A stretch of DNA of 64,000 nucleotides from Microbacterium sp. zg-B185 (GCF_030246885.1 NZ_CP126739.1:2852001-2916000); one strand, 5' to 3'; positions 8,213 through 16,880 are shown, numbered from the stretch's first letter. Notes: a model not told the origin generated them from the sequence alone. Made by a program: numbers and translations.

Positions 8213-8716
8213 CTACGGCCGACGCGAGACCGTGAGGATGCGCGGCGCGTCGGCGTCCAGCTCCTGCGCGGCGCGCGACGGGTCGCCGCACATCGTCTCG
8301 GCGCCGAGTCCGCCGAGCTGCCGCTCGAGTTCGACCTCCCACCACTGGTCGCGCAGTCCGTCGACCATGCCACTGCCCCACTCGACGATCACGACCGACC
8401 TGTCCACGTCGATGTCGAGGTCGTCCAGCTCGAGCGCCGAGCCGAGCCGGTACGCGTCGACGTGCACGAGCGGCGCACCGCCGACCAGCGACGGATGCGT
8501 CCGCGCGATCACGAAGGTCGGGCTCTGCACCGGTCCACGCACGCCGAGCCCGGCCGCGATGCCGCGCGTCAGGGTGGTCTTTCCCGCCCCGAGCGCGCCG
8601 GTCAGGACCACCAGATCCCCGGGGCGCAGCATCCCCCCGATGCGTTCGCCGAACGCCTCCATGTCGTCCGGGCTGCCGATCTCGTAGCGCCCCACGAGCG
8701 GATCCAGCCCGCTCAT
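8213..8716 (-). CDS. tsaE: tRNA threonylcarbamoyladenosine biosynthesis ATPase TsaE
   Basis: A 167-residue P-loop ATPase that energises and resets the TsaB-TsaD complex. Walker A TGALGAGKTTLTRGIA lies at 39-54, followed by the family motif VQSPTFVI, then LVHVDAYRL and VVIVEWGSG as the Walker B region. ATG at 8716 is fixed by the ATGA overlap with the alr stop. Length is normal for TsaE. A longer upstream frame is a shadow of alr. Confidence 0.96.
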   Translation of the reverse strand: MSGLDPLVGRYEIGSPDDMEAFGERIGGMLRPGDLVVLTGALGAGKTTLTRGIAAGLGVRGPVQSPTFVIARTHPSLVGGAPLVHVDAYRLGSALELDDLDIDVDRSVVIVEWGSGMVDGLRDQWWEVELERQLGGLGAETMCGDPSRAAQELDADAPRILTVSRRP

Positions 8717-9837
8717 GCCGACACCTGTCGCCGGCCGACGCGCGGTCCGATGCGCGTGACGATCTCGTAGTTGATCGTGCCCGCGGCATCGGCCCATTCG
8801 TCTGCGGCCGGTGCGCCCAGCGTGGGGTCGCCGAACAGCACCGCCTCGTCGCCGACGGCCACCTCGGCGTCGCCGACGTCGACGACGAACTGGTCCATCG
8901 CGATGCGTCCGGCCACCCGGTGGCGGCGGCCGCCGATCAAGACCGGCCCGGCCCCCGATGCCTGCCGCGGGACGCCGTCCGCATAGCCGAGCGGCACGAG
9001 CGCGAGGGTCGTCTCGCGGTCGGTGCGGTAGGCGTACCCGTAGGAGACCCCGTGTCCGGCGGGCACGCGCCGCACCGCCGCGACCGCGGCGCGCAGGGTC
9101 ATCGCCGGCCGCAGGCCCAGCTCGGCCGAGGAGCGATCCGCGAACGGCGAAAGCCCGTAGAGCCCGATTCCGATGCGCACGCAGCCCAGCCGCGCCTCGG
9201 GCAGCGCGATCGCCGCGTGCGTGGCGGCGATATGGTGCAGCGGCGGGGCGAGTCCGGCGGATGCCGCGATCCCCACGCCCTCGTGGAACACCCGCAGTGC
9301 GGCCCGGTCGTCCTCGGCCGACGTGTTCGAGAGGTGGCTGAACAGTCCGATCACCCGCAGTTTGCCGATGCGCTCCAGCCGCGCCGCTTCGGCGAAGACG
9401 ACCCGCTGGTCCTCGGGCGCGACGCCGTTGCGGGCCAGCCCGGTCTCCAGCTTGAGGTGCACCCCCACGGCACGATCGGCGGATGCCGCGGCCGCGGCCT
9501 GCAGCAATTGATCGACGTTCGAGATGCCGAGCTCGATCCCGGCCGACGCCGCCTCGACGAAGGAGGTGCCGGGGGCATGCAGCCACGCGAGGATCGGCGC
9601 CGTGATGCCGGCGCGGCGGAGGGCGAGCGCTTCGCCGATGTCGGCGACGCCCAGGCGGCTCGCGCCTCCCTCGAGCGCGGCGACGGCGGAACGCACGGCG
9701 CCGTGGCCGTAGCCGTCGGCTTTGACGACGGCGATGATCTCCGAGTCGGTGAGCGCCCGCAGGTGCCGGACGTTCGCCGTGATCGCCCCGACGTCGATGG
9801 TCGCCTCGCGCAGCACGCCCGCCGGCAGCCGGGTCAC
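8713..9837 (-). CDS. alr: Alanine racemase
   Basis: A 374-residue fold-III PLP enzyme that makes D-alanine for peptidoglycan. The Schiff-base lysine is K39 in VVKADGYGHGA, the second catalytic base is Y266 in GHGVSYGYAY, and GRIAMDQ near the C-terminal beta domain contributes to the active site. Length is typical. GTG at 9837 overlaps the acpS stop (GTGA). This order, acpS-alr-tsaE, is common in actinobacteria. Confidence 0.97.
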   Translation of the reverse strand: MTRLPAGVLREATIDVGAITANVRHLRALTDSEIIAVVKADGYGHGAVRSAVAALEGGASRLGVADIGEALALRRAGITAPILAWLHAPGTSFVEAASAGIELGISNVDQLLQAAAAASADRAVGVHLKLETGLARNGVAPEDQRVVFAEAARLERIGKLRVIGLFSHLSNTSAEDDRAALRVFHEGVGIAASAGLAPPLHHIAATHAAIALPEARLGCVRIGIGLYGLSPFADRSSAELGLRPAMTLRAAVAAVRRVPAGHGVSYGYAYRTDRETTLALVPLGYADGVPRQASGAGPVLIGGRRHRVAGRIAMDQFVVDVGDAEVAVGDEAVLFGDPTLGAPAADEWADAAGTINYEIVTRIGPRVGRRQVSA

Positions 9838-10268
9838 GCCGGCGCCTCCGCGTCGCGAGGAGCAGAGTGCGCCGCGGATGCGGGCGGGTTCACGGCGATC
9901 GGGTGCGCGGCATCCCCCGACGCCTCGGCGATGACGAACGCGGTCGCGAACCCGGCGTCATGCGACATGGACAGGTGCAGCCCCGTGATGCCGCGCGCGG
10001 CGATGACGGCCGCGGTCGAGCCGGTCAGGGTGAACCACGGCCGCCCGGAGGCCTCCGGCGTGATCTCGATCTCGGTCCAGTGCACGCCGTCAGAGCCCCC
10101 GAGGGCCTTGATCAGCGCTTCCTTGGCTGCGTAGCGGGCGGCGAGGGAGCGGGGTGCGCGCGTCTGCTCCGCGGGCGAGAAGAGGCGGTCCAGCAGACGC
10201 GGCGTGCGCTCCACCGTCCGCTCGAAGCGGGCGATGTCGACCAGGTCGACGCCGATTCCGACGATCAC
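9834..10268 (-). CDS. acpS: Holo-[acyl-carrier-protein] synthase
   Basis: A 144-residue 4'-phosphopantetheinyl transferase that activates acyl carrier proteins with CoA. Metal ligands D8 (IGVDLVDIARF) and E50 (RYAAKEALIKAL) are present, as is the downstream LSMSHDAGFATAFVI strand. The GTG start at 10268 has AGAGGG just upstream. AcpS is normally 120-130 residues; the last 20 or so (Ala/Pro/His-rich) are an extension. It could serve the fatty-acid ACP and the small ACP encoded in the EPS locus at 28356-28619. Confidence 0.95.
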   Translation of the reverse strand: MIVGIGVDLVDIARFERTVERTPRLLDRLFSPAEQTRAPRSLAARYAAKEALIKALGGSDGVHWTEIEITPEASGRPWFTLTGSTAAVIAARGITGLHLSMSHDAGFATAFVIAEASGDAAHPIAVNPPASAAHSAPRDAEAPA

Positions 10269-10374
10269 GGTCGCCCTCTCTTCAGCACCCCGCCACTGTA
10301 TCCCGCCGAAGCGGACGTCCCGCCCGCTGCTCGCCCGCGGACGCTCCCGACCCGTCCCTGATCCCGACCCGACG

Positions 10375-10476
10375 CGGCGCACAACTCCTGCACATTGGTG
10401 TCGCCGCCGGCGCGAATGGCCGCAGTCGCCACCCACGCAACCGAAGGGTCCCCAGGATTGCAGGAGTTACGCGCTT
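10375..10476. repeat. 98-bp element with terminal inverted repeats, copy 2
   Basis: GCGCACAACTCCTGCA (10377-10392) and TGCAGGAGTTACGCGC (10459-10474) are inverted with two mismatches, spanning 98 bp, the same length as the copy in rimI. Interiors differ apart from a shared CGCCGCCGGC stretch. Confidence 0.75.
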
Positions 10477-10625
10477 TGCGCGACCGAAGTTCCCGTCATG
10501 CCGGGGACGGACCACGCAAGAGCGCCCGATTGCCACGCAGACTGCACACCTGAACCCACGGCTGCCGCGGCAACCCCGCGCCGCCCCGGGGACCGCGGGC
10601 GCTGGAACCGCTCACCCCCGCCATC

Positions 10626-10715
10626 GTCCGCACGCACCCGCACGCAACCGCACGCAGCCGCACGCAACCGACCGCAGCCGCCGCGCAACCGACCGCCGAC
10701 CGCGCAACCGCCCGG
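10626..10715. repeat. Degenerate CGCACGCAACC-type tandem repeat
   Basis: Short overlapping units such as CGCACGCAACC and CGCAGCC recur about eight times between the 98-bp element and the glmS stop. Nothing indicates coding; it may be a small slippage-prone tract. Confidence 0.55.
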
Positions 10716-10726
10716 CCGGCGAAGCC

Positions 10727-12580
10727 CTACTCGACCGTGACCGACTTGGCGAGGTTGCGGGGCTGGTCCACGTCCAGGCCCTTCGCCGTGGCCAGCCCCA
10801 TCGCGAAGATGTGCAGCGGCACGACCGCCAGCAGCGGCTCGAAGAGGGGGCCGGCCAGTGGGATGCGCAGCACCTCGTCGGCGTGCGGCAGCACCGCGGC
10901 ATCGCCCTCTTCGGCGATCGCGATCACTCGCGCGCCGCGCGCACGGATCTCCTCGATGTTCGAGACGACCTTCTTGTGCAGCTCGGCGGACTCCCGCGGC
11001 GAGGGCACGATGACGAACACCGGCTGACCGGCCTCGATCAGCGCGATCGGGCCGTGCTTGAGCTCGCCGGCGGCGAAGCCCTCGGCGTGGATGTAGGCCA
11101 GCTCCTTGAGCTTGAGCGCACCCTCCATGGCGATCGGGTACCCGACGTGGCGGCCGAGGAACAGCACCGAGCGGGTGTCGGCCATCCAGTGCGCGAGCTG
11201 CTCGATGCGCTCCTGCTCTTCGGTGAGGATGCGACGGATCTTGTCCGGGATCGCCTCCAGCTCGTCCACGAAGACCGCGGCGGCCTCGGCGTCCACGGTG
11301 CCGCGGACGCGGCCCAGGTGCAGCCCGAACAGGTAGAGCGCGGTGATCTGCGCGACGAAGGCCTTGGTCGACGCGACGGCGACCTCGGGTCCGGCGTGCG
11401 TGTAGACGATCGCGTCGGATTCGCGGGGGATGGTGGCGCCCTGCGTGTTGCAGATCGACAGGGTCTTGGCGCCGTGCTCGCGGGCGTACTTGACGGCCAT
11501 CAGCGTGTCCATGGTCTCGCCGGACTGGCTGATCGAGACCACCAGGGTGTCCGGGCCGATCACGGGATCGCGGTAGCGGAACTCGTGCGCGAGCTCCACG
11601 TCCACGGGGACGCGCGCCCACTGCTCGATCGCGTACTTGCCCACCGCACCGGCGTACGCGGCGGTCCCGCACGCGACGATGATGATGCGCTGGATGCCGG
11701 CGAACAGATCGTCCATACCGTCCAGCTCCGGGATGACCACCTGGCCGCCGCGGGTGCGTCCGAGGACCGTCTTGAGCACGGCCTCCGGCTCTTCGCTGAT
11801 CTCCTTGGCCATGAAGCTCGTCCAGCCGCCCTTGTCCGCGGCCGCGGCATCCCACAGCACCTCGAACGGCTCCACCTCGACGGCGTTGCCGAAGAAGTCG
11901 GTGACCGAGACGCCGTCGGGAGTGATCGCGACGATCTGGTCCTGGCCGATCGCGAGGGCGTTGCGGGTGTGCTCGACGAACGCGGCCACGTCGGAACCGA
12001 GGAAGTTCTCGCCCTCGCCCAGGCCGATCACCAGCGGCGAGTTGCGCCGCGCACCGACGACCAGGCCGGGGTGGTCTTCGTGCATGGCCAACAGTGTGAA
12101 CGCGCCCTCGAGCCGGCTGACGACGGCACGGAACGCGGCGACGAGGTCACCGCCGGCCTTCTGGTACTCCCGGCCGAGGAGCACCGCGGCGGCCTCGGTG
12201 TCGGTCTCGCTGCGGAAGACGTAGCCTTCCGCGACCAGCTCCGCCTTGATCTCGGAGAAGTTCTCGATGATGCCGTTGTGGATGACGGCGAGCTTGTCGT
12301 CATCGGCCAGGTGCGGGTGCGCGTTGGTGTCGGTGGGGCCGCCGTGGGTCGCCCACCGGGTGTGCCCGATGCCGGTGGTCCCGTCGGCGAGGGGGTGGTC
12401 GACGAGGTCGTCGCGCAGCACCTTGAGCTTGCCGGCGCGCTTGCGCATCCCGAGCCCGCCGTCGCCGTCGATGACCGCGACCCCGGCGGAGTCGTAGCCC
12501 CGGTACTCGAGCCGCGCCAGCCCGGCGAGAAGGATGGCCTGGCTGTCGCGAGGGCCTACGTATCCGACGATTCCACACAT
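10727..12580 (-). CDS. glmS: Glutamine--fructose-6-phosphate aminotransferase (isomerizing)
   Basis: A 617-residue enzyme making glucosamine-6-phosphate, the first committed step to UDP-GlcNAc. The N-terminal glutaminase begins MCGIVGYVG with nucleophile Cys2; two SIS sugar-isomerase domains follow, with ISQSGETMDTL and PLLEVLP-type loops. The C-terminus NLAKSVTVE is characteristic. ATG at 12580 is required to expose Cys2, so the longer upstream frame is not real. It lies next to the EPS locus, for which it supplies precursor. Upstream TAGGAT at 12589-12594 gives a near-leaderless transcript. Confidence 0.98.
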   Translation of the reverse strand: MCGIVGYVGPRDSQAILLAGLARLEYRGYDSAGVAVIDGDGGLGMRKRAGKLKVLRDDLVDHPLADGTTGIGHTRWATHGGPTDTNAHPHLADDDKLAVIHNGIIENFSEIKAELVAEGYVFRSETDTEAAAVLLGREYQKAGGDLVAAFRAVVSRLEGAFTLLAMHEDHPGLVVGARRNSPLVIGLGEGENFLGSDVAAFVEHTRNALAIGQDQIVAITPDGVSVTDFFGNAVEVEPFEVLWDAAAADKGGWTSFMAKEISEEPEAVLKTVLGRTRGGQVVIPELDGMDDLFAGIQRIIIVACGTAAYAGAVGKYAIEQWARVPVDVELAHEFRYRDPVIGPDTLVVSISQSGETMDTLMAVKYAREHGAKTLSICNTQGATIPRESDAIVYTHAGPEVAVASTKAFVAQITALYLFGLHLGRVRGTVDAEAAAVFVDELEAIPDKIRRILTEEQERIEQLAHWMADTRSVLFLGRHVGYPIAMEGALKLKELAYIHAEGFAAGELKHGPIALIEAGQPVFVIVPSPRESAELHKKVVSNIEEIRARGARVIAIAEEGDAAVLPHADEVLRIPLAGPLFEPLLAVVPLHIFAMGLATAKGLDVDQPRNLAKSVTVE

Positions 12581-12588
12581 GCGCCCAA

Positions 12589-12594
12589 TCCTAC
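12589..12594 (-). promoter_or_regulatory. -10 box TAGGAT before glmS
   Basis: TAGGAT on the minus strand ends 8 nt before the glmS ATG, implying a leader of only one to three bases. Confidence 0.4.
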
Positions 12595-12905
12595 GGTCGC
12601 GCGGCGCGCACATCCTGAGCGGCGGCCCAGGACACGGGATGCCGCGGCCACCCCTGGACGCAAAGCGCGGGCCTCCTCGGCCGGTCCGTGAGGAACGGAA
12701 GCGCGAGGAGGCCCACTTCCCCCGGATGGCCAACCCGAAGCGGCATCGCTGGGGAGCGAACCGCGGTACTGCTGGGGACAGTCGGGGAAGCATGAACGGA
12801 GGCGGTCCGAGTGTATCGGGATGAGCGGGGGCCGCACGCCCCTTTTTTGCGGCGCGTCCCGCGAACAATTCCGGTACCTCCGTGCACATCCCGGAAAGAA
12901 TTTCC

Positions 12906-12925
12906 TGTCCCCCATTTGGTGGACA
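12906..12925. promoter_or_regulatory. Palindromic operator candidate TGTCCCCCATTTGGTGGACA
   Basis: A 20-bp imperfect palindrome that matches the perfect palindrome at 60190-60209 at 18 of 20 positions. It overlaps the -35 region of the promoter candidate at 12916-12943. Confidence 0.6.
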
Positions 12926-12943
12926 AGGATTCCGGTGTAGTGT
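12916..12943 (+). promoter_or_regulatory. Candidate promoter TTGGTG-N16-TAGTGT
   Basis: -35 TTGGTG (12916-12921) and -10 TAGTGT (12938-12943) with a 16-bp spacer, reading toward the EPS locus. The predicted leader to the sugar transferase would be about 670 nt. Confidence 0.35.
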
Positions 12944-13040
12944 GATGCGCGCAGGCAGGCTGTCGCCTATGGGGGAAGCACGATGTGGGCTCTTTCTGCC
13001 GAGCTTTCGCGGGCGATCTGGGGGGAACCTCGCGAACCCT

Positions 13041-13084
13041 GACCCTGTGCGTGGGCCACCCGAATGGGCCTTAGGCACAGGGTC
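13041..13084. promoter_or_regulatory. Hairpin in the EPS leader
   Basis: GACCCTGTGC (13041-13050) and GCACAGGGTC (13075-13084) form a 10-bp stem; inside it GGGCC and GGGCC/TTAGG stretches leave a 24-nt loop. If the upstream promoter is used it lies in the transcript and could act as an attenuator. Confidence 0.4.
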
Positions 13085-13316
13085 GGGTGCTGTCCGGGCT
13101 CTGGCTCTGCACGGGCGACCGAGTGAGCGTGGGCACCAGCACCGCTGCCGCCGCTTCGCCCCGGCTCGCCGAACGCCGACCGGGAGGACCGGCGACCGGC
13201 ACCGTCACCCCCGTTACCCCGGCCCTTCGCCGGTCATGCCCATCGCAGATGCGGCCACGGCCACCCCCCGTCAACCGCGGAACGACGCCCGACACGCCGG
13301 TGGCCGGAAAAAAGTC

Positions 13317-13346
13317 GGGACAGATGACCGGTCTTGGGGTTAGGCT
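13317..13346 (+). promoter_or_regulatory. Candidate promoter GGGACA-N18-TAGGCT
   Basis: -35 GGGACA (13317-13322) and -10 TAGGCT (13341-13346) with an 18-bp spacer. A start near 13353 would give a leader of about 265 nt, containing the phased ACTGGGGAA repeats. Confidence 0.4.
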
Positions 13347-13475
13347 TCGAACCGCACATCCGTCATCGCAAGATGCCGAGAGTGCACTGCCGAGGGGTCG
13401 GCAGTGCAGGACCTCCCGATCTGGGGTCGGGGACGAGGCCTTCTCTTCGATGCGCACGCGGGTATGGGGCCCGCA

Positions 13476-13508
13476 ACTGGGGAACACTGGGGAAGTACGT
13501 CATGGGGA
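13476..13508 (+). promoter_or_regulatory. Helically phased ACTGGGGAA repeats before the EPS starter gene
   Basis: ACTGGGGAA occurs at 13476-13484 and 13486-13494, exactly 10 bp apart, followed by ATGGGGAG at 13502. Similar TCCCCAGT/TCCCCAGA sites, inverted, precede the opposite end of the locus at 41287-41306 and 41436-41458. Confidence 0.45.
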
Positions 13509-13617
13509 GACGTCTATTGGCGTACCCGCGCACCGTTGGAGGTGCGCGGATGCGCAGTTTCGACGATGCACGGGTGCGTCGCCACTTCGCTCGCGCGCTC
13601 CGATCCGGGACGCGCGG

Positions 13618-15198
13618 ATGACCACCGTCGAGGTCGGCGCCGCGCCGTGGGTCGCGCCCGTCCCCGAGCTGCCGGTCCGGCCGCAGGCGCCGACCGACCG
13701 CATCGAGTCCGATGCCGCCCGCAGCAGCGCGCTCGCGGCCGGAGCCGCCGCCCGGCGGATCACGCCGGCGCTGGAACGCCGGCGCCGCGAGCAGCGCCGC
13801 TACCGGCGGCGCCTGGTCGCAACCGATACCGCGGTCATCGTGATCGTCACCGCGAGCGCTTCGCTCCTGCACCTGCTCGCCGCCGGCGCGCCGGCGCTCG
13901 CGGCGGATCCGTGGGTGATCTTCCGGCTCCCGTTCACCGCTGCGGTGGCGTGGACGGTGATGCTGTGGGCGTTCCAGACGAGGTCGCCGCGGGTCATCGG
14001 GGCCGGCAGCACCGAGTACAAACTGGTCGCCCACGCCACCGGTCTGGCATTCGGATTCCTCGCGATCGCGTTCATCGTGCTGCAGTGGGACGGGTTGCGC
14101 GATCAGCTCATCCTGGCGCTGCCGGTGGGTCTGCTCATCCTGCTGATCACCCGCCGCGGCTGGCGGCGCTGGCTGATCGCCCAGCGACGCGGCGGCAACC
14201 ACGTCTCCCGGGCCATCGTGGTCGGCCGCCGCGCCGACATCGAGCACGTCATCAGCACGCTCGAGCGGGACAACCAGCGCGCCTACCAGGTCGTGGGAGC
14301 CGCGCTGGATGACGCGCCCGCCGGCTCCGCCGTGGCCGTTCCGGCCGGGACATACCCGGTGGTGGCGACGCCGGCCACCGTCGCCGAAGCGGCGCGCGAG
14401 ATGGGCGCCGACACGATCATCGTCGCGAGCCAGCTGGAGGATGCCGAGTACACCCGCCAACTGAGCTGGCAGCTGGAGGGGACCGCTGCGGACCTGGTGC
14501 TGTGCAGCAGGCTGACCGATGTCGCCGGGCCGCGGATCTCGTTCCGTCAGGTGGAGGGGCTGCCCCTCGTCCAGGTGCGGATCCCGTCGTTCGAGGGGGC
14601 CCGGCACGCGTACAAACGCGCGCTTGACCTGCTGGTCGCCGTCGTCGCGCTGGTGCCGATCGCGCTGGTCACGCCGGTGATCGCCCTGCTGGTGATGCTC
14701 GATTCTCCGGGCGGTGTGTTCTTCCGCCAGCGCCGCGTCGGCCTGAACGGTCAGGAGTTCGACATGCTCAAGTTCCGGACGATGCGCGCATCGGCCGAGC
14801 AGGAGCTGCCCGCCCTGCTGGCGCAGAACGAGGGCGCCGGCCCGCTGTTCAAGCTGCGCAGCGATCCGCGGGTCACGCGCGTCGGCGCTGTGCTGCGACG
14901 GCTCTCGCTGGACGAGCTGCCGCAGTTCTGGAACGTGCTGCGCGGCGACATGAGCGTCGTCGGCCCGCGCCCGCCTCTGCCGAGCGAGGTGGGCGGCTAC
15001 GACGGGGCCGTCTTCCGGCGGCTGTACATCAAACCGGGGATCACGGGCCTGTGGCAGGTGAGCGGGCGCAGTGACCTGTCCTGGGAGCAGAGCGTCCGCC
15101 TCGACCTGCACTACGTCGAGAACTGGTCGCTCATGACGGACCTCATGATCATCTGGCGCACCGCCCGGGTGATGATCCGCCCTCAGGGTGCGTACTGA
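13618..15198 (+). CDS. Polyprenyl-phosphate sugar-1-phosphate transferase (EPS initiating enzyme)
   Basis: A 526-residue membrane enzyme that starts repeat-unit synthesis by moving a sugar-1-phosphate from a UDP-sugar to undecaprenyl phosphate. Four predicted membrane helices lie between about 70 and 180, then a CoA-binding-like regulatory domain (about 205-320), then the catalytic domain after a fifth helix (KRALDLLVAVVALVP). Catalytic signatures are KFRTM, DELPQFWNVLRGDMSVVGPRP and PGITGLWQVSGRS. This is the WbaP/CpsE-type layout. ATG at 13618 is the best in-frame start near a plausible RBS (CCGGGA); the open frame continues far upstream without coding character. First gene of the plus-strand EPS operon. 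Confidence 0.93.
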   Translation: MTTVEVGAAPWVAPVPELPVRPQAPTDRIESDAARSSALAAGAAARRITPALERRRREQRRYRRRLVATDTAVIVIVTASASLLHLLAAGAPALAADPWVIFRLPFTAAVAWTVMLWAFQTRSPRVIGAGSTEYKLVAHATGLAFGFLAIAFIVLQWDGLRDQLILALPVGLLILLITRRGWRRWLIAQRRGGNHVSRAIVVGRRADIEHVISTLERDNQRAYQVVGAALDDAPAGSAVAVPAGTYPVVATPATVAEAAREMGADTIIVASQLEDAEYTRQLSWQLEGTAADLVLCSRLTDVAGPRISFRQVEGLPLVQVRIPSFEGARHAYKRALDLLVAVVALVPIALVTPVIALLVMLDSPGGVFFRQRRVGLNGQEFDMLKFRTMRASAEQELPALLAQNEGAGPLFKLRSDPRVTRVGAVLRRLSLDELPQFWNVLRGDMSVVGPRPPLPSEVGGYDGAVFRRLYIKPGITGLWQVSGRSDLSWEQSVRLDLHYVENWSLMTDLMIIWRTARVMIRPQGAY

Positions 15199-15201
15199 TC
15201 C

Positions 15202-15405
15202 ATGACCGCACTCATCGCCCCTCTGACACCGGCCGCTGCGCCGGGCACAGTCTCCCCCCGACACCGAGACCGGATCCACGGCTGCGAACCCCCGATCCCC
15301 GGCCGGCCCGCCCGCTTGCGCGTTCAGGCGCCGGCTGCCGCGGTCGTGGATCCCTCGGTATCCGTACACCTCTGCCTCCGTCCGAACTCCGACACAGAAG
15401 GATGA
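15202..15405 (+). CDS. Doubtful 67-residue frame between EPS genes
   Basis: An open frame of 67 codons starts 3 nt after the sugar transferase stop and ends inside the RBS of the next gene. Composition is Pro/Ala/Arg-rich, no motif or membrane segment is visible, and no RBS is evident. Its position would allow a coupled leader peptide, but it may just be a 200-bp gap. Confidence 0.2.
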   Translation: MTALIAPLTPAAAPGTVSPRHRDRIHGCEPPIPGRPARLRVQAPAAAVVDPSVSVHLCLRPNSDTEG

Positions 15406-15407
15406 GC

Positions 15408-16877
15408 ATGTTCCAGAGCACCAGAAGCGGGTCCGCGAAGAGGCGCCCGCACATCCTGATCATCGTCCAGAACCTGCCGGTACCACTGGACCGGAGGGTG
15501 TGGCTGGAGTGTCAGGCTCTGGTCACCCGCGGGTACCGGGTCAGCGTGATCTGCCCCAAGGGTCCCGGCGACGCCGCTCGCGAGCACCTCGAGGGCGTGG
15601 ACATCTACAAGTACGCCCCCGCGCCCGAGGCCAAGGGGCTGGGGGGCTTCGCGTGGGAGTTCGCCTACAGCTGGCTGCGCACCGCGTGGCTGAGCCTGCA
15701 GGTCCGCCGCGGAGGGCGGTTCGACGTGATCCAGGCGTGCAACCCGCCGGACACGTACTGGCTCCTGGCGCTGCTGTGGCGGATGGCCGGCGTCCGGTTC
15801 GTCTTCGACCACCACGACCTGAACCCCGAGCTGTTCCGCTCGCGCTTCGGAGAACCCACCGGGCGGCTGAAGAGGCTGGAGTACCGGGCACTGGTGTGGC
15901 TCGAGCGACGCTCGTTCCGCGCCGCCGATCACATCATCTCGACGAACGAGTCGTACAAGGCGATCGCGGTCAGCCGGGGCGGTCGCGCCGCGTCCGAGGT
16001 GACCGTGGTGCGCAGCGGACCGGATACGCAGCAGATGCGTCCGATCTATCCGGACAGCCCGAGGCCGGCGGACGGCATCAACCTGGTCTACGTCGGGATC
16101 ATGGGCCCGCAGGACGGCGTCGACCAGGCACTGCACGTGGTCGACGAGCTGGTGCACCGTCGCGGACGCAACAACGTGACCGCGACGCTCCTGGGCTTCG
16201 GGGACTGCCTCGACGAGCTCAAAGCCGAGGCGAAGGCGCTTCTGCTGCACGATCACGTGACCTTCACCGGTCGCGTCGACCGGGTGCAGATGGCGGAGTA
16301 CCTCAGCCGCGGCGACATCGGGCTGTGCCCCGACCTGAAGACGCCGTTGAACGACGTGTCGACGATGAACAAGACCATGGAGTACATGGCCTACGCCCTG
16401 CCGTCGGTCGCGTTCGACCTGGTCGAGACGCAGGTCTCCGGCGCCGACACCGTGCTGTACGCCGCCTCCGGCGATGTGTCCGCGTTCGCCGATCAGGTGG
16501 AACGGCTGATCGATGACCCCGGCCTGCGCGCCCGTCTGGGACGCGCCGCCCGGCACCGCGCCACAGAGCTGATGGACTGGCGCCCCCAGGCCGAGGCCTA
16601 TGTCGCCGTCTACGACCGGATCACCGGGCACCATCTGGAGACGCCCGCCGTGCCCGAGACGATCTCGGACCGGCTCTTCGACGCGCAGGGCCGCCGCTAT
16701 GTGGACCTGGACGACGCACAGGTCTTCGACGCCTACCTTCTGGCTCGGGATGCCGAGCGGGCGGCACCCGTGCCGACTCCGGCGCCCGTCTCCGCAGCCG
16801 CACCCGTGCTGACTCCGGCGCCCGTCCCGGCGGTGGCTCGCGTGGCGGCGCTGGCTCGGGCCGAAGGCGGGTTCTGA
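15408..16877 (+). CDS. Glycosyltransferase family 4
   Basis: A 489-residue GT-B glycosyltransferase. The N-terminal Rossmann half has ILIIVQNLPVPLDRRVWLE and FDHHDLNPELF; the C-terminal donor half carries YVGIMGPQDGVDQAL and the family signature ending in NKTMEYMAYALPSVAFDLVETQ. No membrane helices, so it acts at the inner face of the membrane on the lipid-linked unit. ATG at 15408 is preferred over 15402, because AGAAGG at 15396 is 6 nt away from the former and abuts the latter. The last 60 residues are Pro/Ala-rich and probably disordered. Second gene of the plus-strand operon. Confidence 0.9.
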   Translation: MFQSTRSGSAKRRPHILIIVQNLPVPLDRRVWLECQALVTRGYRVSVICPKGPGDAAREHLEGVDIYKYAPAPEAKGLGGFAWEFAYSWLRTAWLSLQVRRGGRFDVIQACNPPDTYWLLALLWRMAGVRFVFDHHDLNPELFRSRFGEPTGRLKRLEYRALVWLERRSFRAADHIISTNESYKAIAVSRGGRAASEVTVVRSGPDTQQMRPIYPDSPRPADGINLVYVGIMGPQDGVDQALHVVDELVHRRGRNNVTATLLGFGDCLDELKAEAKALLLHDHVTFTGRVDRVQMAEYLSRGDIGLCPDLKTPLNDVSTMNKTMEYMAYALPSVAFDLVETQVSGADTVLYAASGDVSAFADQVERLIDDPGLRARLGRAARHRATELMDWRPQAEAYVAVYDRITGHHLETPAVPETISDRLFDAQGRRYVDLDDAQVFDAYLLARDAERAAPVPTPAPVSAAAPVLTPAPVPAVARVAALARAEGGF

Positions 16878-16880
16878 CCC

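Larger units (their letters stand above)
10269..10726. other. acpS-glmS intergenic gap
   Basis: 458 bp with no supportable gene. It holds copy 2 of the 98-bp inverted-repeat element (10375-10476) and a run of short GC-rich repeats (10626-10715). It should contain the acpS operon promoter, but I see no clear -35/-10 pair. Confidence 0.6.
12581..13617. other. Long regulatory gap upstream of the EPS locus
   Basis: 1037 bp between divergent glmS and the EPS starter gene, without a supportable gene; open frames here are shadows. It contains a GGGCCTCCTCG/CGAGGAGGCCC inverted repeat (12669-12714), a 20-bp palindrome at 12906, a hairpin at 13041-13084, two candidate promoters, and several TGGGGA-type repeats near 12770, 12968, 13020 and 13476-13508. 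Confidence 0.6.

Noticed and set aside
10154..12691. 845-codon plus-strand frame opposite glmS
   Set aside because: Antisense shadow; glmS is certain from Cys2, SIS domains and C-terminus.
13087..13617. N-terminal extension of the EPS sugar transferase by 177 codons
   Set aside because: Pro/Arg/Thr-rich, unlike the family, and it covers candidate promoters and repeats; ATG at 13618 gives the usual length.
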